Assembly (NCBI GenBank): GCA_031553885.1
Contig: JAVBKV010000017.1
Coordinates: 1-64,000, forward strand
Direction of reading: 5' to 3'
Source of the DNA: JAVBKV01 sp031553885
GTDB lineage: Bacteria; Bacteroidota; Bacteroidia; Bacteroidales; Azobacteroidaceae
Length of the DNA: 64,000 bases
Under the pieces are notes generated by a model, which had not been told where the DNA came from, did not search any database, and saw only the letters and a list, made by a program, of their open reading frames with translations. Numbering within the stretch: position 1 is the stretch's first letter; each line of letters opens with the position of its first letter. Position numbers and translations under genes: made by a program. This document shows, one piece after another, positions 1 to 7,719 of this stretch.

Positions 1-42
1 TTCGTGTCCCTCTGAACACTACGTATTTCTGGAAAGCGGATG

Positions 43-50
43 CAAAGGTA
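43..50 (-). promoter_or_regulatory. Bacteroidetes-type -7 box for a gene off the left edge
   Basis: On the minus strand this reads TACCTTTG followed by CA, a perfect match to the Bacteroidetes sigma-ABfr -7 consensus TAnnTTTG. Transcription would run off the left end through a leader of at least 42 nt. The gene it serves is outside the window. Confidence 0.5.
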
Positions 51-148
51 ATCCTTTTAATAATACAACACAAATATTTTTTGCCCTTTTTTTATAATAA
101 TAACCACAATCTGCACTGAATCAATCAAATATTTTTTGGAAAAACATG

Positions 149-1057
149 TTATAAAACAGGTTCAACAACATATCCTGCTTTCTCCAATTGATTCAACAGA
201 CCCTCTTCTCCTGCCAGGTGCAAGGCTCCAACTACAATAAAAGACGATTTTTCTTTCATTAAAGTGGGTAGGTTTTTCATCCAGGCATCGTTCCTGTTTT
301 TGTTCAGCTGGTCACTATCCTCATCCGAATATGGACAGGGGCCGTTTTTATCTTTCAGTATACGATAAAGGGCATTTAAATCTTTTTTGTTATAATTCAT
401 CAGCAGTTCATCCAATGACTTCTCCGCATGTTCCGGGTTTTTCATCAAGCACAGGAGGTCTTCCGATTGCTCTTTTAATGAGGAAGAATACAAAACCTGA
501 ATCTGGCTTTGCACAGTTTCCAATCCTAATACCGGTTTATTGGCTTCAAGAGCCTGCTTCTGTACAAATGCATCTATTCCATTTAAAGGGTTGAAATTCG
601 GATGCTTTTTCACATATAACATCTGTGAATAAAACATAGATATTCCTGCCGGTTTTATCATACTCATCTGATCTAATCCTCCGCCAAAAAGAGAAGTCAG
701 TTTTTCATTTACCAATTGATATTCATCTTCAGTATACAGCATCTGATAAGTGGTATCAGGAGTCATCATTATTGCTTCCTGTGTTTTTTGAATCAGCTCA
801 GCCATATCATTCATTACTATTTCACCAATCACCTGTTCGGCATTATCTAAAGCCGCCCCGGCTCCTGGAATACTATCCAGAAATGCTCCACTCTTAAAGT
901 GCATGGTTCCCAACAGGTAAGAAGGTTTTGCAAGTTCTTTCCCCGATATTTTCCAAAGCAAAGAGCCTGTTTTGTAATTACCTGTTTGCGCAAAAAGACT
1001 ACTGCATGCTGAAACAATCACAGCTATGATCCACACTAAAACTCTCGTTGTTATCAT
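149..1057 (-). CDS. TraB/GumN family protein
   Basis: A secreted or membrane-attached member of the TraB/GumN family. Members carry a GTMH motif near the N-terminus and a conserved histidine near the C-terminus, and are related to Tiki-type metalloproteases. Here GTMH lies about 40 residues after the start, an NRND-x-W motif lies in the C-terminal part, and a GALH motif follows close to the end. The N-terminus is a hydrophobic signal sequence containing SAC. The frame stays open to 1093, but the ATG at 1057 directly precedes the signal sequence, and the 12 extra codons would be IS-proximal DNA, so 1057 is chosen. An IS630 element ends about 13 bp upstream, so the native promoter and leader are probably displaced. 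Substrate unknown. Confidence 0.8.
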   Translation of the reverse strand: MITTRVLVWIIAVIVSACSSLFAQTGNYKTGSLLWKISGKELAKPSYLLGTMHFKSGAFLDSIPGAGAALDNAEQVIGEIVMNDMAELIQKTQEAIMMTPDTTYQMLYTEDEYQLVNEKLTSLFGGGLDQMSMIKPAGISMFYSQMLYVKKHPNFNPLNGIDAFVQKQALEANKPVLGLETVQSQIQVLYSSSLKEQSEDLLCLMKNPEHAEKSLDELLMNYNKKDLNALYRILKDKNGPCPYSDEDSDQLNKNRNDAWMKNLPTLMKEKSSFIVVGALHLAGEEGLLNQLEKAGYVVEPVL

Positions 1058-1082
1058 GTTTTTATTAAGTAAGTAATCAAAA

Positions 1083-2098
1083 TTAAGCGGCAATATGAGA
1101 GTATTTAATAAACAGTCCTTTACCCACGTCCGCCAACGCCCTGTTGGTGGTATAGAAAAGATTGTCAGTACTTACATAGTCGAGAGGTCTGATCCATTTT
1201 CCTTTCAATATTCTCCAAAGTGTTTCCGCAATGTTCAGATGTGGGGAATACGGTGGCAGATAGAAAAGGAAAAGTCCTCTTTTCTCCCAGACTGGTCTCA
1301 ACTCTCGTATTTTATGATTTCGGTGGACGGTGGCATTGTCAAGTACAACAAACGTGTCCTTAGACACACCGAGCGAGAAAGTATCAAGAAAGCTGACTAC
1401 CTTGTCTGCGTTGATACTTTCCGTAGAGGTAAAACCCTCATAATGGTTCTTGCGGTCAATCATTCCGAAGATATTAAGCCTTGCACTCCTTTGGGATGGT
1501 ATACATACATCTTCTCCGGGCAACTGCCAACCGTAAGGAACATATCCCTCGGTACAAACATGACTCTCATCGGCATAGTAGAGGGCGATGTACCCTTCTC
1601 GTTCCCGTTGTTCAAGTTCTTGCAGCTTCTCGCACTTGTAATCATAGAGCTGCGGCGAGGGGAATCCCCTTGGGCGTTTCCTTATACGCTTATATCTTGC
1701 GCCAATGCGGATAAAAAACGTTTGAACGTCAGATCGCTCGCCTCTTTCCCCGTAGCCTCCTGCCATGCAACCCTGGCTTTGCTTACACTCTGTCTGTCCT
1801 GTTCGATGGCGGCACGGACGGATTCCTCGTCCGAACAGTCCATAATAGGTTTCCGACCACGACCCGCACGAGTTTCCAGACCCGCAATGCCTTCCGATAA
1901 GAAGCGATGTACCCATGCATTTACGGATACCAAACTCATTTGCGTCTGCTCCCCTGCTTTTGCAGATGACAGACCTTCGGCTTTAAGAAGAACTGCACGG
2001 CAACGCATGCGCAAACAGTGGCTTCTGCCCTTGCGGAACCCGTTCTCGAGTTGCCTGAGTTGGACTTCCGTTAATTCTAATTGCTTTATCTTTCCCAT
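1083..2098 (-). CDS. IS630-family transposase in two overlapping frames (-1 frameshift)
   Basis: The first frame (2098 down to 1682) carries the N-terminal helix-turn-helix and winged-helix part. The second (down to 1083) carries the catalytic DDE domain, with D in YADESH, D in VLDNATVH and E in NIAETLW. The two join cleanly by a -1 slip on a run of six T (1718-1713, minus strand), giving KRFF-IRIGARYKRIRKRPRG, a good match to the linker of intact IS630 transposases. The fused protein is about 340 aa, normal for the family. The slippery run suggests programmed frameshifting, so the element may be active. A simple inactivating indel cannot be excluded. Confidence 0.85.
1713..1718 (-). other. 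putative -1 ribosomal frameshift site
   Basis: A run of six T on the coding (minus) strand where the helix-turn-helix frame and the DDE frame of the transposase meet. A one-base backward slip on TTT-TTT restores one continuous transposase. This is read from the two translations. Frameshifting activity itself is inferred. Confidence 0.55.
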
Positions 2099-2236
2099 TC
2101 TTAATCCTATATATTATAAGAGAATGCAAAGAAAAGCTAAATATATTATATAAACTAATTATGAACATTTACTTATTTAAATTAATATACTCGATTAATG
2201 TTGATTTCTTCTATTTTTAATTTTACTCTCCTGCTC

Positions 2237-2851
2237 TTAGTTATTATCAAACTCTTCCAATTCTTTCAGACTCTCTTTGATCTTATTGATATGCCTGTAA
2301 TAAATTTTCTTATATAATATGGGTATGGCGATTAAACCCAGTGTATAAAGAACAGCCATGTAAATGATAAGAAACCAGACAATCTCATCCCCAAAAGTTA
2401 ACTTATAGTATAAAAAATACCAAATAGCTAAATACACAATAAACAATATCATTCCAAAAAATTGTCCTTTACGTATAATTCGGTAGTATTTCAGTATTTT
2501 TTCCGATACCTCCCGGACTGACATGATCGAAAAATCAATTCCTTTCAGCAAGCGATACAGGTAAGTCTCAAATGGCATCATTAATATACAAAGCAACAAG
2601 AAACTCAAAGGTACAACCGGATAATATCCTCCTTCCTCAAAAAAGCGATACGAACACGCACATAAAAGCAATCCCAACGGAATAATAATGATAGCAAAAA
2701 ATCTCGCCGTACGAATGAGTTTATCCAAAGCCGACTTGCCTTCATTGCGCAACATCCGTTTAATCCGTTCGTCACTGATCTTCTTTTGTTCTTTCAACAA
2801 ATCCATATCCTGCCATATTTTTTTTATTTCATCCAGTTCCATCATAATCAT
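2237..2851 (-). CDS. membrane protein paired with an ECF sigma factor
   Basis: A 204-aa protein with a short charged cytoplasmic head (motif EIKKIWQDMD, then a basic stretch), two hydrophobic segments around residues 50-95 and two more around 130-180, and a charged tail. It starts 7 bp after the stop of the ECF sigma gene and is almost certainly co-transcribed with it. Small membrane proteins in this position often restrain their sigma factor, but no zinc-binding anti-sigma motif is visible, so that role is inferred from position only. The start could also be the ATG at 2842, which begins MELDEI. Confidence 0.7.
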   Translation of the reverse strand: MIMMELDEIKKIWQDMDLLKEQKKISDERIKRMLRNEGKSALDKLIRTARFFAIIIIPLGLLLCACSYRFFEEGGYYPVVPLSFLLLCILMMPFETYLYRLLKGIDFSIMSVREVSEKILKYYRIIRKGQFFGMILFIVYLAIWYFLYYKLTFGDEIVWFLIIYMAVLYTLGLIAIPILYKKIYYRHINKIKESLKELEEFDNN

Positions 2852-2858
2852 AAATAAG

Positions 2859-3344
2859 TTATTGTTCTGACATTTGTTTCAATTTCTCTTTAATCCGTCC
2901 CAAGCGGGTCGAAACATTGGTTACCGTCATACCCATGATTTCGGCAATTTCTTTATACGGACGATCTTCCAGATAAAGTAACACCAATGCTTTTTCCAGT
3001 TTTCCCAACCGATTGATCAGCGTATATAATTCCCTGATCGATTCACCATTTCCCGGATCGTCTTCCACATCGTAAGTAATTTCCACAAAAGAAGGCCGGC
3101 TTTTCCCGCGACGAAAAAACGAAACGCAGGTATTCAAAGCGATCCGGTAAATCCAGGTGGAAGGAGAACTTTCCTGACGAAAAGAAGGGAATGCTTTCCA
3201 AAGATTGAGAACAACATCCTGGTACAAGTCTTCCAGGGTATTACTTCCATCCGCATAAAAAGAGGATACTTTATAAATGATACGCTCGTATTGATGTATC
3301 ATTTTTAAAAACTCATTTTCAACTACTTGTTTTTCCATCAGCAA
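2859..3344 (-). CDS. ECF (sigma-70 family) RNA polymerase sigma factor
   Basis: At 161 aa it is the normal size for an ECF sigma factor. Region 2 includes EDLYQDVVLNLWKAF (core binding) and STWIYRIALNTCVSF (-10 recognition). Region 4 ends in a helix-turn-helix around YKEIAEIMGMTVTNVSTRL. It heads a two-gene operon with the membrane protein at 2237-2851. Before the IS630 insertion the TraB gene would have lain about 75 bp behind that operon. The regulon cannot be told from sequence. An ECF-like promoter lies just upstream, suggesting autoregulation. Confidence 0.92.
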   Translation of the reverse strand: MLMEKQVVENEFLKMIHQYERIIYKVSSFYADGSNTLEDLYQDVVLNLWKAFPSFRQESSPSTWIYRIALNTCVSFFRRGKSRPSFVEITYDVEDDPGNGESIRELYTLINRLGKLEKALVLLYLEDRPYKEIAEIMGMTVTNVSTRLGRIKEKLKQMSEQ

Positions 3345-3365
3345 TTATGTTGCATTTACTCAATT

Positions 3366-3392
3366 AGTCGAATGAAAAAGAGAAAAGTCACA
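3366..3392 (-). promoter_or_regulatory. candidate ECF-type promoter of the sigma operon
   Basis: On the minus strand TGTGAC (3392-3387) and CGACT (3370-3366) are separated by 16 nt, a layout typical of ECF-dependent promoters, and sit 22 nt before the sigma factor start. This would make the operon self-activating. The evidence is pattern only. Confidence 0.35.
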
Positions 3393-3421
3393 AAAGGAGG
3401 GATTTTTTTGAAGAAATATAA

Positions 3422-3479
3422 TTTACCCGTGAATGATATGAATCGTTATCCTTTGAAATTCAAACAATTCACGGGTAAA
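3422..3479 (-). terminator. 13-bp inverted repeat after argS, probable transcript end
   Basis: TTTACCCGTGAAT (3422-3434) and its exact reverse complement (3467-3479) enclose a 32-nt loop. It starts 10 bp after the argS stop and lies before the sigma-factor promoter. The loop is long and no clear T-run follows, so a protein-binding dyad is the alternative. Confidence 0.4.
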
Positions 3480-3488
3480 AAGCTTTAT

Positions 3489-5270
3489 TTACATTCTTTC
3501 CGGAACATCAATTCCAAGCAATGCAAATCCGGTTTTAATAACGTTACCTATATTTTGAGAGAGGACTAAGCGGAAGTTTCTGAGATCGTTGTTTGTTTCC
3601 CTGAGTATAGAAAAATCGTGATAGAACTGGTTGTATTCTTTCACCAGATCATAAATATAATTGGCTATAACTGCCGGGCTATACGTTTCTGCAGCTTCTT
3701 TTACCACCGTTTCAAATTCAGCAATCAACTGGACCAGGGTTTCCTCTTTTTCACTGATAGCGACATTTAAGGGTAAAGATCCGGGCAATATGATTCCCTG
3801 TTCGGCAGCTTTTCTTAACACGGACTGGATCCGGGCATACGTATATTGGATAAACGGACCAGTATTTCCGTTAAAATCAATGGATTCCTTCGGATTAAAC
3901 ACCATATTCTTACGAGGATCCACCTTCAGGATAAAATATTTCAGTGCACCGAGTCCGACTATTTCGGAGACTTTTTGTGCTTCCTCTTCCGAGCAACCAT
4001 CCAGTTTTCCGAGTTCGGCGGAAGTTTCCCGGGCTGTTTCGATCATTTCTGCGATCAGGTCGTCGGCATCCACTACAGTTCCTTCCCGGGACTTCATCTT
4101 TCCTTCAGGAAGTTCCACCATTCCATACGAAAAATGCACCAGGCCTTTTCCGAATTCAAAACCTAATTTATCCAGCAACAATGACAAAACCTGAAAATGA
4201 TAATTTTGTTCGTTACCAACCACGTACACCATTTTATTAATCGGGTAGTCATCAAAACGCAATTTAGCCGTTCCGATGTCCTGGGTCATGTATACAGAAG
4301 TACCGTCTCCTCTCAACAACAATTTATTATCCAATCCGTCGGCAGTCAGGTCTGCCCAGACCGATCCGTCCTCCTGTTGATAAAAGACGCCTTTTTGAAG
4401 ACCTTCCAGCACCTTTTCCTTTCCTTCCAGGTAAGTTTCCGACTCATAATAGATTTTATCGAAATCAACGCCCAAGGCCTTGTAAGTTTCATCAAAACCG
4501 GCATATACCCAGGAGTTCATCATTTTCCAGAGTTCTACCGTTTCTTTATCGCCGGCTTCCCACTTCCGGAGCATCTCCCGGGCTTCCGACATTAATTTTG
4601 ACTGTGCTTCAGCTTCCTCCTTGGTTAATCCTCCGGACTGGAATTCAGCCAGTTCCTTTTTATATTCTTTATCGAACAACACATAAAAATCACCAATCAG
4701 GTGATCCCCTTTTTTACCCGTGGATTCGGGTGTAGCTCCATTCCCCCATTTTTTCCAGGCCAGCATAGATTTACAAATATGGATCCCTCTGTCGTTTACA
4801 ATGTTTGTCTTCACCACATTGTAACCATTGGCTTTCAGTATTTCTGACAAGCTGAATCCCAGCAAGTTATTACGGATATGGCCCAAGTGCAAGGGTTTAT
4901 TTGTATTTGGAGATGAATATTCAATCATGACCAATGGAGAATCAGCCTGAGGAGCTGTTGTTCCGTACAGTTTCTCGGCATGGATACCATTCAGCAGTTC
5001 AATCCAGTATTCTGAAGAGATTGTTAAATTCAGAAATCCTTTAATGACATTGAAATCGGAAATGATGCGTTCGTTTTTCATCAGGTATTCCCCTATTTCC
5101 TGCGCTGTCTGTTCCGGATTTTTTCTGGAAATTTTCAATAGTGGAAAAACGACGAGTGTCAGATGTCCCTTGAATTCTTTTTTTGTTTTTTGTAACTGAA
5201 CCAGAGACGGTTGAATCTCCTGTCCGTATAAGTTTTCGATGGCCTGTTGTACTGATTGTTGAATATCCAT
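3489..5270 (-). CDS. argS: arginyl-tRNA synthetase
   Basis: Charges tRNA-Arg with arginine in the cytoplasm. This class I synthetase shows the HIGH-type motif as PLHLGHIRNN inside SSPNTNKPLHLGHIRNN, a KMSKS-like GKMKSREGTVV, and the DALR anticodon-binding domain at the C-terminus (GPFIQYTYARIQS into the helical end). The N-terminal ArgS-specific domain is present. The frame opens 13 codons earlier, but MDIQQSV at 5270 is the usual Bacteroidales start and lies downstream of a good promoter, giving 593 aa. Single-gene transcription unit between hairpins. Confidence 0.97.
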   Translation of the reverse strand: MDIQQSVQQAIENLYGQEIQPSLVQLQKTKKEFKGHLTLVVFPLLKISRKNPEQTAQEIGEYLMKNERIISDFNVIKGFLNLTISSEYWIELLNGIHAEKLYGTTAPQADSPLVMIEYSSPNTNKPLHLGHIRNNLLGFSLSEILKANGYNVVKTNIVNDRGIHICKSMLAWKKWGNGATPESTGKKGDHLIGDFYVLFDKEYKKELAEFQSGGLTKEEAEAQSKLMSEAREMLRKWEAGDKETVELWKMMNSWVYAGFDETYKALGVDFDKIYYESETYLEGKEKVLEGLQKGVFYQQEDGSVWADLTADGLDNKLLLRGDGTSVYMTQDIGTAKLRFDDYPINKMVYVVGNEQNYHFQVLSLLLDKLGFEFGKGLVHFSYGMVELPEGKMKSREGTVVDADDLIAEMIETARETSAELGKLDGCSEEEAQKVSEIVGLGALKYFILKVDPRKNMVFNPKESIDFNGNTGPFIQYTYARIQSVLRKAAEQGIILPGSLPLNVAISEKEETLVQLIAEFETVVKEAAETYSPAVIANYIYDLVKEYNQFYHDFSILRETNNDLRNFRLVLSQNIGNVIKTGFALLGIDVPERM

Positions 5271-5306
5271 AATCGTGATAACTGTTTTACTCTTGATTTT
5301 AGCGTA

Positions 5307-5314
5307 CAAAGATA
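5307..5314 (-). promoter_or_regulatory. argS promoter -7 box
   Basis: Reads TATCTTTG on the minus strand, matching TAnnTTTG, 37 nt before the chosen argS start codon. Its position supports the start at 5270 rather than the upstream start at 5309, which would lie almost on the box. Confidence 0.6.
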
Positions 5315-5324
5315 ATACAAATAA

Positions 5325-5353
5325 AAAAAGGCATCCGGGCGGGATACCTTTTT
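5325..5353 (-). terminator. rho-independent terminator after the HU gene
   Basis: AAAAAGGCATCC pairs with GGATACCTTTTT (12-bp stem with one mismatch, 5-nt loop). The A and T tracts on both sides make it usable from either strand. It lies 24 bp after the HU stop and just upstream of the argS promoter, insulating the two genes. Confidence 0.75.
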
Positions 5354-5376
5354 TTTAATTTCTTCAAACGATGCAA

Positions 5377-5649
5377 TTATTTTACAACTCCTGAAAGTTC
5401 AGCACCCGCTTTAAATTTAACCACTTTCTTGGCTTCGATTTTAATCGGTTGTTTGGTTTTGGGGTTGATACCGGTTCTTGCGCTTTTTTCAGAAACTGAG
5501 TAAGTTCCAAAACCTACCAAAGCGACTTTACCACCATCTTTAAGTTCATTGGTTACTGCGGCAATAAAACCGTCCAACGCTTTTTTAGAATCAGCTTTAC
5601 TCAAGCCAGACTCCGCTGCAATAGCATTAATTAGTTCTGTTTTGTTCAT
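5377..5649 (-). CDS. HU family DNA-binding protein
   Basis: A 90-aa nucleoid protein of the HU/IHF family. It begins MNKTELINAIAAESGLSKAD, has the central GFGTYSVSEKSARTG strand and the INPKTKQPI beta-arm that enters the minor groove, and ends in a short helix. The length is exactly that of canonical HU. It stands alone with its own terminator, and its upstream region is very AT-rich. HU rather than IHF is preferred because of the general sequence, though the two are not always separable in Bacteroidetes. Confidence 0.95.
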   Translation of the reverse strand: MNKTELINAIAAESGLSKADSKKALDGFIAAVTNELKDGGKVALVGFGTYSVSEKSARTGINPKTKQPIKIEAKKVVKFKAGAELSGVVK

Positions 5650-5864
5650 GACTAAATGATTATTAATATATTAAACATCAAAAATTGAATAAAATCACAA
5701 TTTTATGACGTCAAATATAAAACATATAGGATTAATATTCAAACATTTGATGTTTTTTTTTTAATTTTTTTAATTTTTCGAAAAGAAAAAGAACAAATCA
5801 ATTTTTAATTATGATTTCGAAAAACGGCTATTTTTATCAAAATAACATCTTTTTCCCAGAAATA

Positions 5865-7100
5865 TCACTCCATATTTATTGTTTTAGGTTTCAGAACGAC
5901 TAATTGCAATACAATTGCAACAAGAACAACAATTGTAAGCATAGCAAAATCTTTTCCCAGATTACCTGCATCCGTCGATTTTCCCAGGAAATTCGTGATG
6001 AAAGCTCCTGCAGAAATCCCGGCTAAATTCATGAGTCCATACCCGGTAGCCCGGTAACGGGGCGATACAAACTGGCAAAGAATAGGCATGCAATTGACAT
6101 CGAAGATTCCAAAGCCCAAACCGAAGCACAACGCACCACTGAGAATACCGATAAAACCGGTACCGTATCCCAATAAAAACAAGGCTGGTATGGTTAAAGA
6201 CAAGCCGACGACTCCGGTATAAATTCTTCCCTTGAGGTGACGCTGTACCCATTTGTCCGATACGGCTCCACCCAATAAAACACCGACAAAGGAAGCCATG
6301 GCGATTGTAATAGTAGCCATAGGCCCGGCCTGTGTCATGTCCAGGTGCAAGGTTTCGGAAAACAAGGTTGGAGCCCAGTTTTTAGTTGCCCAACCCGGAA
6401 GACTGGGTGCTGAGAAATAAAACAGCAACACCCAGAAAGAGATATTGCCGAATAGAATACCCAGGCCTTTGAACGCTTGTTTGAATTCTTTTCCTACTGA
6501 CATTTTTTGCTGAGGATCCACCGTATAGGCTTTCTTTTCTTTCAAAAAAATAATCAGGATCAATGCATATACCATGCCGATCAATCCGAATGAATGAAAC
6601 GTCATCTGCCACGAATAATTACTGGCTACAATCGCCCCAAAGCCACCCAGAGCCTGACCAAGATAGACACCTGTAGTATGAATCCCGATCGCAATGGAAC
6701 GGGTTTTACCCTGGTGGTAATCGGCAATCAGGGAAAGACCGGCCGGAATATAAAAGGCTTCACTCACTCCCATAACGGCCCGAAGCACATAAAGCTGATC
6801 AAAAGTCTCGGCATATCCCATGAGTAAAGTAACACCCGACCAGATAAACAAACTTCCCACAATCAGCCATTTCCGGTTCAAACGGTCTGCTATGATCCCG
6901 GAAACAGGGCTCATGAATGCATAAATCCAAAGGAATATGGCCATTAACCGACCGAAATTAGCTGCTGAAACCAATTCCGTAATATCGATCATCATAGAAG
7001 GTTTCATGGTCGAGAGCATTTGCCGGTCCAGGTAATTCAGCAGAGCTACAAACCACAACAAACCAACGACTAACCAGGGATATGATTTTGAATTTTTCAT
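5865..7100 (-). CDS. MFS transporter, sugar-acid (sialate/uronate)-type
   Basis: A 411-aa inner-membrane transporter with about 12 hydrophobic segments. The first carries LNYLDRQM, a signature of the anion:cation symporter branch of MFS, which includes hexuronate and sialic acid transporters. DRLNRKW follows between helices 2 and 3. It is the last gene of the large locus, 10 bp after a YhcH/NanQ-like gene and close to an aldolase of the DapA/NanA superfamily. That grouping resembles sialic acid or keto-sugar catabolic operons, so uptake of an acidic monosaccharide released by the locus is the likely job. The substrate is inferred. Confidence 0.85.
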   Translation of the reverse strand: MKNSKSYPWLVVGLLWFVALLNYLDRQMLSTMKPSMMIDITELVSAANFGRLMAIFLWIYAFMSPVSGIIADRLNRKWLIVGSLFIWSGVTLLMGYAETFDQLYVLRAVMGVSEAFYIPAGLSLIADYHQGKTRSIAIGIHTTGVYLGQALGGFGAIVASNYSWQMTFHSFGLIGMVYALILIIFLKEKKAYTVDPQQKMSVGKEFKQAFKGLGILFGNISFWVLLFYFSAPSLPGWATKNWAPTLFSETLHLDMTQAGPMATITIAMASFVGVLLGGAVSDKWVQRHLKGRIYTGVVGLSLTIPALFLLGYGTGFIGILSGALCFGLGFGIFDVNCMPILCQFVSPRYRATGYGLMNLAGISAGAFITNFLGKSTDAGNLGKDFAMLTIVVLVAIVLQLVVLKPKTINME

Positions 7101-7110
7101 AATTACATAC

Positions 7111-7707
7111 TTAATTGTACTTGATCTTCACTACCACTTTTCTTACTTCCGATTTTTCTCCATCAGCAATACAGGGACGGTGAATATCCTGAGGGAAGAA
7201 AATGAAAAAAATACCCGAGTTCGCCTCCAACATCTGTCCCGGACGATGATCATAAAAAGCCAGATCACTTTCCGGATCGTATGCCTGACGAACAGGCAAG
7301 GCCGTATCCCTTGTCAGCTCTATCCATTCTTTTCCGGAAGCAACATACTGGATATCTACGTATTTTTGATGCGATTCATACGTTGCTTCATCGGAATCCT
7401 TGGTTGTATATTCTCCGACAGAAGCAAATACCTCACTGGTAATATCAACTCTTCCCAGCGGATAACCGGAAAAATCGGTCGTACACAGAAACCGGAATGC
7501 AGCTTCCCATCGTTCGGGATATTGGGCATATTGTTTTTGCAATTCCTGAACATCGATTGTCGGGCTGGGTTGAGCTGAAAAACAGGATTCTATTTTTCCT
7601 TCTTTAATATTCAGGTAAGAATCTGAACTTCCGGTTTCTTTTTTCTTCGATTGACAGGAAGAAAAAAATAAAGCTAAAACGATAATCAGGGACAGTGATT
7701 GTTTCAT
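7111..7707 (-). CDS. YhcH/YjgK/YiaL (EbgC/NanQ) family lipoprotein
   Basis: Residues from about 60 onward match the YhcH/YjgK/YiaL cupin family, with ESHQKYVDIQYV, a DHRPGQML stretch and FFPQDIHRPC supplying the likely metal ligands. E. coli NanQ of this family is an N-acetylneuraminate anomerase and relatives act as sugar mutarotases. Unusually, this one begins with a lipoprotein signal (LFFSSCQSKK), so it should sit outside the cytoplasm, unlike NanQ. It lies 10-12 bp from an aldolase and a sugar-acid transporter. Role in presenting the right anomer for uptake is inferred. Confidence 0.8.
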   Translation of the reverse strand: MKQSLSLIIVLALFFSSCQSKKKETGSSDSYLNIKEGKIESCFSAQPSPTIDVQELQKQYAQYPERWEAAFRFLCTTDFSGYPLGRVDITSEVFASVGEYTTKDSDEATYESHQKYVDIQYVASGKEWIELTRDTALPVRQAYDPESDLAFYDHRPGQMLEANSGIFFIFFPQDIHRPCIADGEKSEVRKVVVKIKYN

Positions 7708-7719
7708 ATCCGTATAATT

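Larger units (their letters stand above)
1070..2175 (-). mobile_element. IS630-family insertion sequence
   Basis: About 1.1 kb, the usual IS630 size, containing a two-frame IS630 transposase. The proposed ends are imperfect inverted repeats: TAAGTAATCAAAATTAAG at the left (from 1070), and TAAGTAAATGTTCATAATTA reading inward on the minus strand from 2175. Both begin with TA, which fits the TA target duplication typical of the family. The ends rest on eye alignment with a 3-nt gap and may be off by a few bases. The left end lies 13 bp before the TraB start codon. Confidence 0.6.

Noticed and set aside
1713..1720. AAACGTTT-like matches inside coding DNA (also near 40207 and 53584)
   Set aside because: They lie within genes and lack the ATGTT dyad 26 bp away, so they are taken as chance matches to an 8-bp palindrome.
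1095..2153. A 352-codon plus-strand open frame across the IS
   Set aside because: It is the antisense of the IS630 transposase and shows no protein family, only reverse-strand shadow of the DDE domain.
5676..5760. Inverted AAACATCAAA / TTTGATGTTT near the HU promoter
   Set aside because: Very AT-rich DNA makes such pairs likely by chance and no gene end or known regulator fits.
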